Positions 45,991 through 57,190 of a DNA stretch of 64,000 nt are shown here, piece after piece; position 1 is the stretch's first letter; each line of letters begins with the position of its first letter. The position numbers and the translations under genes are program-made. Source of the DNA: Neospora caninum Liverpool (taxonomy: Eukaryota; Apicomplexa; Conoidasida; Eucoccidiorida; Sarcocystidae); contig NC_018396.1 of the NCBI RefSeq assembly GCF_000208865.1, positions 620,001 through 684,000 on the forward strand. The letters are read 5' to 3'. The notes under the pieces were generated by a model that saw nothing but the letters and a program-made list of their open reading frames with translations, was not told where the DNA came from and made no database searches.

Positions 45991-46798
45991 GGGAACCTAG
46001 CCTTTGCTTTGGCACAGTGGAAACCGCACAAGCCGCGGAAAGGAGGAAGGCGCAAGCGGCCTTCCTCTTTTGTTGTTCCGTCAGGTTAACCGAAACTGTG
46101 TGTCGGGAGGAAGTCGCATCCTGCGCGCCACTGCGGGCACCCCGAGCGGCGGCGGCAGGAAAGCAGAGAGAGAGAGGCCAGGGTGCGCGGTCCCTGCTCG
46201 CCTCTGTTCTTTGCAAAGCGATTGCCGTTTGTGTGTGCGGAGAAGAGGCACTGGATCCAACCGAAACTCCACTCCTGCGAGGGATCGGGGGAAATACCCA
46301 GCCCAGGCGTCCGTGTCTGTCACCGAACCCCACAGGGTGCCAAGGCGGCCCTTGGCACTGGTCCTACTGCGGTCTGAGCACTCGTTTCTCTCGCGGGTAA
46401 GACGGGCGGTAATCCTCGTTACGCCTATCTAGAACCCTGTCAGATGCCAGGTTTTCTCGCCTGTAAACGCACTGGCCGAGGAATTTCCAGGCGCGCAGCT
46501 GTGTTCCCCCCAGCCACAGAAACCCAACTCGTTTGACGGTGTTAAATCCAGAGGCTACTGATCGGTGAATGGGCGGTCTCGCCTTTCGGTTGTTGGCTCG
46601 CTTCCTGGTGTGGGTGCGTGTGCGGCTCCAGTTGGTAAACCAAAAGGGAAGCACCCTTCCTGCGAGACTGCCAGGACGATCCCCGCTGTCGCCGGCGTGC
46701 ATTGGTGTCGCCGCTCCAACTGGATTTCCGTCCGACTCGACACCTTAGCCGAGAGAGAGCTCACGGGCGCAGAGCGACCCGTTTCGGCTGGCCGCTGC

Positions 46799-46804
46799 GC
46801 TAGC
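46799..46804. promoter_or_regulatory. GCTAGC hexamer about 375 bases upstream of the rhoptry gene
   Basis: Second GCTAGC palindrome, at promoter-proximal distance from the ATG at 47179. An ACTAGC variant lies nearby at about 46867. Possible ApiAP2 site. Confidence 0.4.
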
Positions 46805-47178
46805 ACTCCGGCCCTGGCGTCGCTGTTTCCGCCCTGAATTTACCAATCAGCTCCGCGCGTGTCTTCAACTAGCTGCGCATCTCAAGTCTTCTAGGCCTCT
46901 GGCCTGCGTCGCGTCATGCGCGCTTCACGTGCCGCGAGGAGCAAATTTTGCGTTCCGGCGAAGGATTTGAAGAGTTTGAGAGTGCATCCCTGAATGATAG
47001 TGGTCTAAAAATTGGTTGGCGACCCGGATGTCTTCAGCTGGGCGAACAGCAGGCAGCGGATGGTGCGGACCAGTGGCACGTACCTTGGCGCACCGACAGG
47101 GACACGTTGTGTCTTCCAGACGCCGCGTGATGCACTACGGGAGGAAAGACTCTGTGCTCATCTCGATCCTTTGCCAAG

Positions 47179-48720
47179 ATGGTCCCTAACGGTGACAGGC
47201 TTTTGCTCCTTTGGACTGGGTTCCTTTTTCGCCTCGCTGCTTGCCACCCACAGTCGGGTCTCGCGTACCACGGAGTTGACCGGCTGCCGCCTAGAGACAT
47301 CGGGCGGTTCCTGGACTCCGCGAACCATGCGACGCTCAACAGCCACGTGCTTGGGGAAGGCACTGGGAGTGCATCCCCTTCGTACCTTCAACTCCATGCA
47401 TATAATCCGGCTCTCGACGACGGACTCGAAGTGCCTCAACGTTCTCTGGAGAGCGCGTTGTACCAGCCGACGCCGATCCCTGTGGCCACCACAGCTACCG
47501 ATCGAAGAGCCAGAAGAAGCCTCCGCCGCTTAGCCGCAGGAATTCCAAACGAAGAGCGTCAATCGAGGGCCTCCTCGACGTTCCGTGCGCTGCTATCTAG
47601 CAGCATTATCGCTGAACTGGAGTTCTCGCTGGACATCCTGCGAGTCCTTGTCGACTCTGCGCGCGGCTCTCCCGTCGTGTACGATCTGGAGCGCACTCTC
47701 GGCACAGGAACCTCGTCGATCGTCGTCCAGGCTGTGCAAAGCTCTTTCACACCTTTGCCATCCCATCGTGAAATGTTGCCCCGCTTTTTGTCGCGGCTAT
47801 TTTCGCATCGTTCAACGGACACTCGTTCGCGCGTAGCGTTACGGTTCCCCGTGGTGAACCTGCGTAAAAAGCAGGTAGAATATCCTCACTTGACCGAGGG
47901 AGAATTGCTCGACCTGTTGCTGAGGAAGCAGTTGGAAAGGGAACTCCACGCAGTCGCATTGGTTTCCGCAGCCGCCCGGCAAGTGGAGGGGATTGACGGG
48001 AAATGGGGCTTCGTGCTGCCCATGCGACTCGGCCGAGTGGCGACTCAGAGGACCACACTGGCAAGGGATCCTGATGGAAATGCTATGCTGAACTTTGCTT
48101 CGGAGATGCCTACAATGTTATGTGATCTGCTCTGTATTATCTACAAGCGCAACCGTGGACCATCATTGGACGCTTACGTTCTAAAGCGAGTCCTACAACT
48201 TGCCGTCAACTTGGAGACGTTGAGTTTGGTGCATCTCGATATAACGCCGCAAAATGTGCTTATCGGGCAGGATGGGCAACTCTACCTGGGGGATTTCCAG
48301 AGCGTAGTGCGATCCGACACAACTGTTCCTTGCAGAGACATTCCGATGTCAGCCTACACCGACCCACGGTTGGCCTACTGCGCCGTCGTTACCCCAGACG
48401 ACCATGTTGTCGTTGACAAATCGCACGACGCCTGGATGGTTGGAATGCTATTGCTCCAGTGGCTCTGTGGTGACGTCTTTTTCGATTTAAGAACGACTGT
48501 TGGTGACCCGGGCCAGCGAATGCGTGTCCTCGCTCAAATGCACCAAGACTTCAGAGAGACACACACATATGCGGCCCCTGTCACAGCATTTCAAGACTGG
48601 GAAAGATGCAGAGGCCGCATCAAAGGTGCGCACAAAAGACTCGTTCAGCAACTTCTCGACCTCAATCCTTTCACAAGGGGTACAGCGACCCTTCTCTTCG
48701 CTAGCTATTTCGCTCCCTGA
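47179..48720 (+). CDS. ROP11: Rhoptry kinase family pseudokinase, ROP11-like
   Basis: Intronless gene of 513 residues, as usual for the ROP2/ROPK family. The ATG has A at -3 (AAGATGG). An N-terminal hydrophobic segment (LLLLWTGFLFRLAA) acts as signal peptide. An Arg-rich stretch (DRRARRSLRRLAAGIP, about 108-123) follows, like the membrane-associating helices of this family. The kinase-like fold runs from about 165 to 513: glycine loop LGTGTS (174-179), VALR at 219-222 where the ATP lysine is replaced by Arg, HLDITPQN at 352-359 (Asp kept, Lys of HRDxK lost), DFQ instead of DFG at 372-374, and DAWMVG at 417-422. An incomplete catalytic set implies a pseudokinase. The specific name rests on recalled length, degenerate triad and linkage to EPS15. 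Such proteins are secreted from rhoptries into the host cell or vacuole; the target of this one is unknown to me. Confidence 0.75.
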   Translation: MVPNGDRLLLLWTGFLFRLAACHPQSGLAYHGVDRLPPRDIGRFLDSANHATLNSHVLGEGTGSASPSYLQLHAYNPALDDGLEVPQRSLESALYQPTPIPVATTATDRRARRSLRRLAAGIPNEERQSRASSTFRALLSSSIIAELEFSLDILRVLVDSARGSPVVYDLERTLGTGTSSIVVQAVQSSFTPLPSHREMLPRFLSRLFSHRSTDTRSRVALRFPVVNLRKKQVEYPHLTEGELLDLLLRKQLERELHAVALVSAAARQVEGIDGKWGFVLPMRLGRVATQRTTLARDPDGNAMLNFASEMPTMLCDLLCIIYKRNRGPSLDAYVLKRVLQLAVNLETLSLVHLDITPQNVLIGQDGQLYLGDFQSVVRSDTTVPCRDIPMSAYTDPRLAYCAVVTPDDHVVVDKSHDAWMVGMLLLQWLCGDVFFDLRTTVGDPGQRMRVLAQMHQDFRETHTYAAPVTAFQDWERCRGRIKGAHKRLVQQLLDLNPFTRGTATLLFASYFAP

Positions 48721-51700
48721 GGAGCGTCCTGAGGAAACCGTCCGGATCTGGAGTCTCCAAGAGTGGACCCCCATCAGTGCTGCCCCGAGCTCCCATCCGG
48801 TTGACGTTTTGCACCGTCGGAGTTCCAGACAGATGGGGGTTTACCCATTTGTTTGCGGTCCTGAGCATTTCTCGAAGGTCTCTCCCTCGAGAACAACGCT
48901 CGGGCGTTTAAAATTCGTTGTATCGTCAGTCTCAGATCGCTGGAAATTCCCAGGGATCTGAGGCCATCCGCTGATACAGAACCAACTTCCTCGGTCTTGC
49001 TGCTGAGCGGGGAGCAAGCAGCCAAGCCGGAGTTGGTCCCAACTGTCTACAGCAATGAAGGTCCCCGCTTCTCCGTGGAATCGAGAAGTTCTGTGTTTCA
49101 CCCGCTGAGCACTTCGCTTGTGCCCCCACTGCAGCCCATGCTCCCCGGGTCGGTTTGAATCTCGACCATGCGACTCTGCCGTCCTCGGCCGCGATGTTTC
49201 ATGGGAATTTGCGGTTGGTTTTACGCTTTTGCTATAGCAAAAGGGATGTTAACCCGTCCGCTGACGACACGGACGGTTGAGATTCGTATGCGAAGACGCC
49301 TGCGGCTGACGAATAAAAAGAGTTAGCGTGCCCCAGTTCTACCCTTTTCTCGTACGCTCCATAACACATTGCGCTCGCCAGCCGAAGCAGCTTCAGTTGT
49401 CTCGCGTCCGACGGTTCTTCCCATGAGGTGGGGCTGGGAGACAACGTCCCTTTGATCCTTTTTGGAGGGCGTGTGTTTACGGGGGAACGCACATCGCGTT
49501 GACTACAAAATGTTGTCCAGAGGAGCAATCCTGCACCATGTGCAATGAGCAAATCAGGCAAAGCGGTCAGCGTCCTTTGTGTCAAAGAGCCGATCCGACC
49601 GAACGCTGCATCCCCTGAACGCCACAGGCCATGGAGACAGGAGGGAAAGATGCCCCCATTTTGATGTTGCTAATGGATTGTGAGTGGATAGACGATCGTG
49701 TTTTTTAGGTAATACGCGGTGCCTTGCATGTAGGTGGGGCGTCTAACCAGATGGCCACTGGCAAGGGACAAAGCCGCTTACGTGCGGGAATCGGAGATAC
49801 ACCCCAAGAATGGCAGCCATTCTTGTCGGCAGATGTCGCCCAAGTTCAGTCACGATTGACGTGGCAGCAAGAGACCAGAGATCCTAGGAAGGGCCATGAA
49901 GCTAGTCAGGCGAGGTGGAGAAGCGAGAGACGGTCCAGAGAGGGATCGGTATTCGAATACCTCTCCTTGTTGCGATAGCCGCTTTTTCCTGTCTTGACGC
50001 ATGCTCCACGCGATAAAGACATTGCGCGTCTCGTGCAACTCGGACTCGAACACCGTCTGCTACGGTGTCGGGGCAGAAGTGACTTTCCCCGGAGCTCGCC
50101 CTCTGGGGTAAGACCTCTCTGCGTCGAGGCAACGCACGGATTTGACAGGCAACTCTTGCGCATTCCACTTTTGCGCTCCTGGCGGTCGCTGGTAACAACT
50201 CGCTGGTTTTTGTTCTCGAGTCATGGCGTGCCTCTTCCTCAGGCAGCAAGGGAGCGCCTGGCTTTTGCCTTCCTGCTTCTTCCAGCTCTGAGGAATCTTT
50301 TTTCTCGAAGTTCGCGACCTTGTGAAAACAATGTAAGCCCTGATTTACTGTGTGGGCGCGGGAGAATCCGCTGTGTTATTCCTTTTGCAGTTCCGTCATT
50401 CAAGGCCCAAACCAGGTCTTTTGTTTACTTTTGTGCCGTCGCCAATCCCGGACACCCGGTCTGCTGCGAACTGCCGACAGTCTGGTCCTCTCTGGACTGT
50501 CTGTGCTCTTCCACTTCTCTCGGCCACACAGTTGTGCTTGCGAGGCCACGCGAAAATGACGTCCTAGCACTCTCGGCTGCGTTTTAGGTAGCACTGAGGC
50601 GAGCGTTCTCTCAATCCGAAGCAGGCACGCGTATTCGCCCCTACACGCCTAGGGAACTCTGGGGAGCGTCTCGCGGTGAGCCGCCCCACTCGCGAATCGC
50701 ATTTTTGCTAGAACCTGGCCCAAGAAGCCGCCCACCTCTCGCACTGCCTCGGCGTTCCCCTGAGGACAGGCTCTCGCCTTTGTCGGGTGACAAACACCCT
50801 GCGGATCGAATGTAGGCGTTCATACAGAACCCACCCACATTTTTGCAGCTATAAGTCGGGCTCTTCTGCAGCCATAATGTCCTGCGGGGACGAGGCATTG
50901 CTCTTCCCTACTTCGTGTTCGCATTATTTTGAGTGACTAATAATGGTGAACGAGGAGCCCCTGCTTGTGGAAAGGCCACAGAGAGCGAGCTCCGGTCACG
51001 GATAGGAGACAGTCGGCAGGAAAAGGAATCGCCTTTAGTCAGGTTGTTCGTTCTATGTAACGACGGTCTCTTCGCATTAGGGTGAACGGACCCCTCTCGA
51101 AAGGATCCTGCCAAAAAGAGGATCTCGGGAGTACACAGAATGCAGCTCTTTCCTGTGAGACGGCACCATCGGTCGCCGACGTGCACAGAGCAGACAAATC
51201 CTATTTCGAAGACACCAACAGAGAGGGGAATCCAGCCGCAGACGTGCCGTCAGACCGAGGGCTATGGAGTGCCTGGACGCTCCGTGCCTCCGTCCGCTTC
51301 ACTCCCGTCGGATTGGAGCCCATTATCTCTTCTCTTCCGCGTTTCTGTTTCGACCGGAGAAAAAGAACGCTCTCGTCAGCGATCACGGTGCACACACAAC
51401 GAACACGTGGAAGGAAAAATAAATACCGCTCTCACTCTCTGGACAGAATGGCAGTTGCTTAACGCCGTGTTCGTCTTCTCTGGTCCGTGTCCCTTACTAC
51501 ACACTGGCGCTCCTCTTCCCTCGCTACAGGCTGGTCACCCAGAAGCCTTTGCTGCAGGCAAGACGACACCTCCGCGTGATTTCAGAGAGGCGTTGCAGCG
51601 AGACCGTGCAGACCGCTGACAGGCCGAGCGCCAAAGGAAGGCGTGTCGAGACCTACAGCGAACATAACAAACGAAACCTCACGAAGAAGATCGATTTCCA

Positions 51701-52719
51701 TGGCGCATCTCTACACATCCACACATTTGTGCAAACACGTGAATGAGCATGTCATACGCACGCAAGTAAAGCTGCACGACAGGCTTCCTATCTACGTCCA
51801 TCTACAAATCTATCTACACTGCGCATATGCAGGTGAGGGCACACCCGTGTCGAAAGAGCTGCACGCAGATAAATAGACGAGAGAAATAGCGCGTGGACAT
51901 CCATGTACATATGTCTCTAGAGGACAGAGGCCCTCAACCTGCTCTGCCTCTTCTCACATATTTGTATATATATATATATATGTATATTTACATATACATA
52001 CGACATGAATGTATGCACGTGCGACAGCGTATCAGCAATCCTTTCCGACATCTCGCTCGTTGGTCGCACCTCTGGCCGGGATTCTCTTACCAGAGAGTAT
52101 AGCATCTTCGCCTCCGAAGCTGTCGTTGCCGAAGTCCTTTTTCGCCCTTTCCACGTCCCCTCGTCTCTTGTCTTTCTTCTCATCTGAAGAAGGGTGGAAC
52201 TCTGCCCCGAAACTTCCACCGCCGATGAAATTCGTCTGAGTGGAATGCATTCGCGCACACATCTGACACCTGGGCCCGGTTCTCCTGGAAATGTAATCTT
52301 TGGACCAACTCCACACGGGACGCGCGATCAACTGGTGACCCCGTGCAGAGGAATCGACCGTGGTTACACACCTTGCCCATTCAGGGGACCGCGAGTGGTT
52401 TTCAGTCTAGCAGACATCTATAGGTATTTGTAGATATATGCATTTCTATGTGTAATTAGTCTACTCACATGCATTCATACACAAATAGAAATGCATGTAA
52501 AAACATGCATTCCCAGGGGCGTTTGGACACCCTTTGTGGCCACAAGGCTTCGCGTAACGTTGTCCATTTGCGTATATAACCAGTAAGCGCCGGCGAGCCA
52601 TCACTGTTCGCTTTATGGTTCTCCCCGACGCGCAAAGTCGTAAGAAGGGGAGAGGCTGAATCGCTCGTCTCGGCCCCATAGTTTTTTCTCACTTCTTCAG
52701 CCTTTTTCTTTGTTTTGCC
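48721..52719. other. Gene-poor 3' flank of the rhoptry gene
   Basis: Four kilobases with no gene I can support. Several frames of 60-160 residues exist on both strands (for example 51140-51619 plus and 52032-52331 minus), but none shows a domain, conserved motif or consistent splice signals. A (TA)n array lies at about 51963-51982. Confidence 0.45.
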
Positions 52720-52972
52720 ATGGCGTCCGGAAACCGACACCGCTCGCGTCTTCTTTTCTTCGCTTCTCTTCTTCTCCTTTTTGTCCTGGCGATCAGGACT
52801 CCCTGTCGACTCCACGCCCCTGCCATGGCCACCCTGTCCTTCTCGCTCTTCGTCCCTCAGTCGACTTCCCTCGTAGGAAACGAACGCTCTCGGATGCGCG
52901 CCGCTCTCACTCCCAGGAGACCCTGCGACCACGCGTCTCTCTTCGCTCGCGCCTGCGCAGAGGGTGCGCGCA
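52720..52972 (+). CDS. Candidate first exon of a signal-peptide protein (structure unresolved)
   Basis: ATG in good context (GCCATGG) after a pyrimidine-rich leader. The frame begins MASGNRHRSR and continues with LLFFASLLLLFVLAI, a textbook hydrophobic signal core, then a basic, Ser/Ala/Arg-rich stretch poor in acidic residues. That arrangement suggests a bipartite apicoplast or other secretory leader. A plausible donor (GAGG|GTGCGC) ends the exon at 52972, and an acceptor (TTTTTCAG) occurs at 53258-53265. The frame so joined stops after about 37 codons. An alternative donor at 52873 (CTC|GTAGGA) would join a longer basic frame ending at 53714. I cannot choose between them and recognise no family. 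Confidence 0.35.
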
Positions 52973-54029
52973 AAGAACTATACAAAATGAGCAAACATCT
53001 ACAGAGGGGTGGGGGCATGAATATACACCATCTATGCATCCACCTCCCGAGTATCCCAACATCTCTCCCTCTCTCTTTATACATATATATAGATATATAT
53101 TTGTAAATATGAGTAAATAATACAGGCAGTGTTAGGGACCGTTGTGCTCGCGAATAAGCACATGCACGGTCCTCTCAGCTGAAGCCAGACCTATATATAG
53201 ATGCATGCGCCCATACGGAAATCAGTTCGAGCTCATGGCGACGGTATATGCGCGCGTTTTTCAGCGTGCTCTGTGGACGGCCTTGACTCTCGTCTCTCTC
53301 TCCTGTTCCGTCGTCTTCCCGAAGCCGAAGCAGAAGGCTGCGTCAGGTTTTCTCTTCCTCCTTACCGGCTCTACTGAGTCCTCGAGAGACGCTTGTCCCC
53401 GCTCTGGCGGGGCTCGACGACGACCAGTGCAGATCGGTGTGGCGCCGAGGGTCGAGCTCGCCGCTAGTCTGGCCACAGGAAAAAAGCGTAGACGAAAAAC
53501 CGAAAAAGCGGCTAAACGGTACTTACAGGGGCCAAATGAAACAGGACGAACGGAATTCGCGAAGTTTTTCGTTGCCTTGCCGACGCGGGATTCCCCAGCC
53601 ACAAGGACGAGGCAAGCATCCCGCGGTTCGTTGCTTCTCCAACGAGGGAAAACAGCAAACTTCGACATACACGTACATATGCATTTGTCTATACATTCGC
53701 ATAAGGATGGGTAAAGATCTCCGATTTTCTGTGTGCAAGTTGACGCTGTGGTGAACACTCGCCGCAGCGAGGCTCTGGGTCTACATCCACCTGTTTAAAC
53801 GTGCGAGTCGAGAATGGTGCACGAATTGGCGAATGTTTACCGTTCCTATTGTAGACGCTGGTGAAATGCGAACAGACTTGGCCTCTGCGCTCTTCCCCCT
53901 TTAAAACTGCCTCTTCCTTTTGACACTGCGTTCCTCCAGCACACGTGCCTACGCATGCACCTGTATAAAGTCCGCGGACGGGCACCTCCCCGGATTTCGC
54001 TGCGTTTCCCGCTCTGTGCTGTTCCCTTT
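52973..54029. other. Unresolved region before the EPS15 3' end
   Basis: It may hold later exons of the candidate at 52720 (an open plus-strand stretch continues to 53714). Otherwise it is the 3' flank of EPS15. An AT-rich block lies at 53080-53120. Confidence 0.35.
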
Positions 54030-54794
54030 CTACTCGCTGAGAGTGACGTGTTTCCTCACATTTCGGGAGTAGTTTCTGTCTCCGTCTGATTTCACGCTTT
54101 CAATTCCGAGGATGCCCTCCACGCCGCGGGTTTCCAAGTCTCGGGCGAGAGCTCCTTCTTCTCGTCGCCCGCCCGCAGGCGCGTAGAGGCTTCTGCTCTT
54201 GAGACTTCCGTAAAAGGGTTCCCCGTAATCGACACCAGGCGCGACGCTCGACGTAAAGCTGCCATCAGTCGTCACTGCACTCGGGCGAAAGTCGCCGTTC
54301 GCATGCGTGGCGGCGAACGGCAAGGCGTTGTAGGAGGGAAGCCCGCCGCTCTCCTTCTCTCGTGAGAACTTCAAATCCGAGTACGACGCCCCGCGCCTCT
54401 CGTGCACAGGCAACGCCAGAGGCGCAGAAGAGCCAAAGGATGAAGGGCGCACGGGCACTGAAGAAAACAAAGTCCAGTGCGACGGGCTGGCCGGCTGCAG
54501 CGCACCACAAAAAGCCGAGACCCGCTTCTTGACGATCACACACAAGACACGAAAACACCTGTACGCATGCGAACGAGAAAGCGGACGCCCGTACACAGAC
54601 ACCACGAAGAAAACAGATACACACCTGCAAATCACAAACATATAGAGATATATAGAGAGAGAAAGAGGCAGGAGTACGGTAGCATGTCTAGGTTCACTCG
54701 TTTTGTGTGCGCATGCGATAGGGGTTGATGACACGCTCGCTACGCGGTTCATGCAAACGCGTATGCCTGTATATATATATATATATGTATACAA

Positions 54795-54825
<31 letters not shown>

Positions 54826-57151
54826 GATGTATGTAAATCGAAGTAGTACACGCATTCGGTTTCTCCGGTGTATGGCGGAAGGCAGGAGGAAGGCTTCAAT
54901 GCAGGGGAGGCGGAGCTCCTCTTTGTTCGACTGCTTACCTCAACGCGAGAAGAGCTCGCGAGAACAAGATTGGCATTTGCGGGTCCGGCCCCCGCAGGGA
55001 CGCCCTTCGCGTCTCGCCTCACGGCGGCGCCGTGCCTGCTTTCGACTGGAGCTGAGCCGGCCAAGCCCGTGCGCGCGGCAGGGCTTTTGAGACCCAAAAC
55101 GGTTTGCTGTTGAAAAGGGAAGTCGGAACGCAGACACAATTCAGCAAGAGAGAGCATGAACAGAGAGCGATGGAGAGACTAGGCCGCGTAAGGTCGCTGC
55201 GAAGTGTTCCACTTCGCTTTCACCTTGAGGGCGACTCTCGGCGGACTAGACCAGCAGCAAGACAAAAAAAGGGAGAGAGCGACAGGAGACAACACGTACA
55301 TACCACCCCAAGCAGAGCTGTTTTGTGTTCTCTTGCTTCTCCCTTTGGGTATTTCATTGGTCCCATCTCCATCTACCACCAGGCACGCCCCTCGCGATCT
55401 CCTCTACCTTTCTTTCTTCTCCCTCTTCTCTGTTTCCTGTCTCTCCCTTTCCGTTGGGCTTCCCGACCTGCGCAAGATGGTTCAAGCCCGCCACGAGTTG
55501 CTGCCTTTGCTGCAAAATCTGCAGGCGCTCATCTCGCACGGCGGCAGCTTGCAGGCGCGCCGCGTCGACCGAGGCGAACTGAATGGATTTGTCCTGGTCG
55601 GCCTAGAGAGGACAGAGAAACAATCGCAGACGCGAGAGAAGAAAAGCTCCACAAGGAAGCCGAGAGTTAGCCTCTTGTCTGGGCACTCTATCGGAGAATT
55701 CCAAGGCACCACAAACCCTAAGCGAACGCCTCACCATCGAGCACGCCTTACTCGTATCCACCCACCAATCGAAAAACGCATACACCAATGTAGATACCCG
55801 TCTCCATTTATGCACACAAGAAGCATGAATGGACGTATATCTATATATACACGTACATATATATGTATGTGTATATGTATATATGTATGTATAGCAACTT
55901 GAACTCACAAAGTATACACGCGCGTCGATGCAGCCACATCGGAGATGCACACATTTACAAAACTACGAATCCATGCGTATCTGTCAGTGCACGTTTCTTC
56001 CCGTACCTGCCGAAGGCGTTCCTGGAGCACTGCATTCCTGGACTGCGCCTCATTTTTTTCTCGCCGCATGCGATTTAACAGCGTCTGAGCAGCCGAAACA
56101 CAGCCACAGACACCCGCCTCGTTCTTTGCTTCCGTCTCATCGCCTCCCTCCCCTCTGCATTTGGATAGAAATAGCTTTGTCTCTCTCTGGAAGCGTGGCG
56201 GATGTACCATGGTCTTCATTTGATTCCGGTGCTCCATAAAAGGGCGAAAAACCTCTGTGCCTCGTTCTCGAGCTCCCCTCCCTCCACATCTGTTTCCTTT
56301 GCCCCGACGCTTTTATACCGCCTCACGACGACCTCTTGGCGAGCACGAAAGTGGAAGGAGCGTTTTCGCGTCGCGGTTTTCCTCTCACCTTCAACTCCGC
56401 AATTTCTCGCTCTTCCTTCTGCAGCGCCTCGCGCTCGCCCTTCAGCTGGTCCTGCGCTTGCCTGGGACAGAGCAACAGCCCGGACGAAGAGCGAAAAATT
56501 AGGAAGAAACGTCTCACGCGAAATATCCAGAGACAGACGCAGGAGACTCAAAACGAGTCGGCGCCGTTGTGTGCACAGACCGACGTAGCCGCGAGAAAAG
56601 GCGACTGTCTCAAAGCTCGGAAGAAACGCCCCCCAAAACCGTAGAGCTTTGGCGGATCTACACGCGCGGACGCACCCAAACATCTTCCTCGGTCTCTACG
56701 CAGTTCGACAGGCAGAGAAAGAGATACCCTTAAGAGCAATTCTTCACATATGTACATAGATATATTTTGTCGATGAAAACGCGCCAGGGTTTTATTGTAG
56801 TCTTGTCAGACGAGAACTTACAATCGAGTAGCGTGGAGATTTTGGGCCTGAATCTGCTGATGGCGATGCGCAGCGATCAGCGTCTGGTTTGCCTGGTGCA
56901 GAGCGTCGATGTCTTTCTGCATGTCGTCCACTTGACCGCGAAGAAACAAAAGCTCCTCGACGTAGTGCGAAAGATCTCTCTCGATTCCAATTCTCTCAAA
57001 CTCAATCTGAAGACAGAAAAGTCGACACGAGAGACGAAAGAAAGCAACTCACTCGAGGGCACCGAAACAAACTCGCGCGATGACACACAGAAAGATATGC
57101 GCTTCACATCTAAACATGCATATATGCACGTATCTCTACCTATCTGTACAC

Positions 57152-57190
<39 letters not shown>

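Larger units (their letters stand above)
45080..47178 (+). promoter_or_regulatory. Intergenic region upstream of the ROP11-like gene
   Basis: Spacer between two genes in tandem, expected to contain the VPS50 3' end and the rhoptry gene promoter. No gene seen. It is low in simple repeats compared with the rest of the window. GCTAGC hexamers occur at 45985-45990 and 46799-46804, and AGAGACG at 45518-45524. Confidence 0.5.

Noticed and set aside
49146..49170. T-arm-like GGTCGGTTTGAATCTCGACC suggesting a tRNA
   Set aside because: The loop is too long for a T-arm and no acceptor, D-arm or anticodon stem can be paired around it.
54565..54840. Possible protein-coding continuation within EPS15 intron 7
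   Set aside because: Contains TA arrays and stops in all useful frames; splice sites at both flanking exons are clean and in phase.
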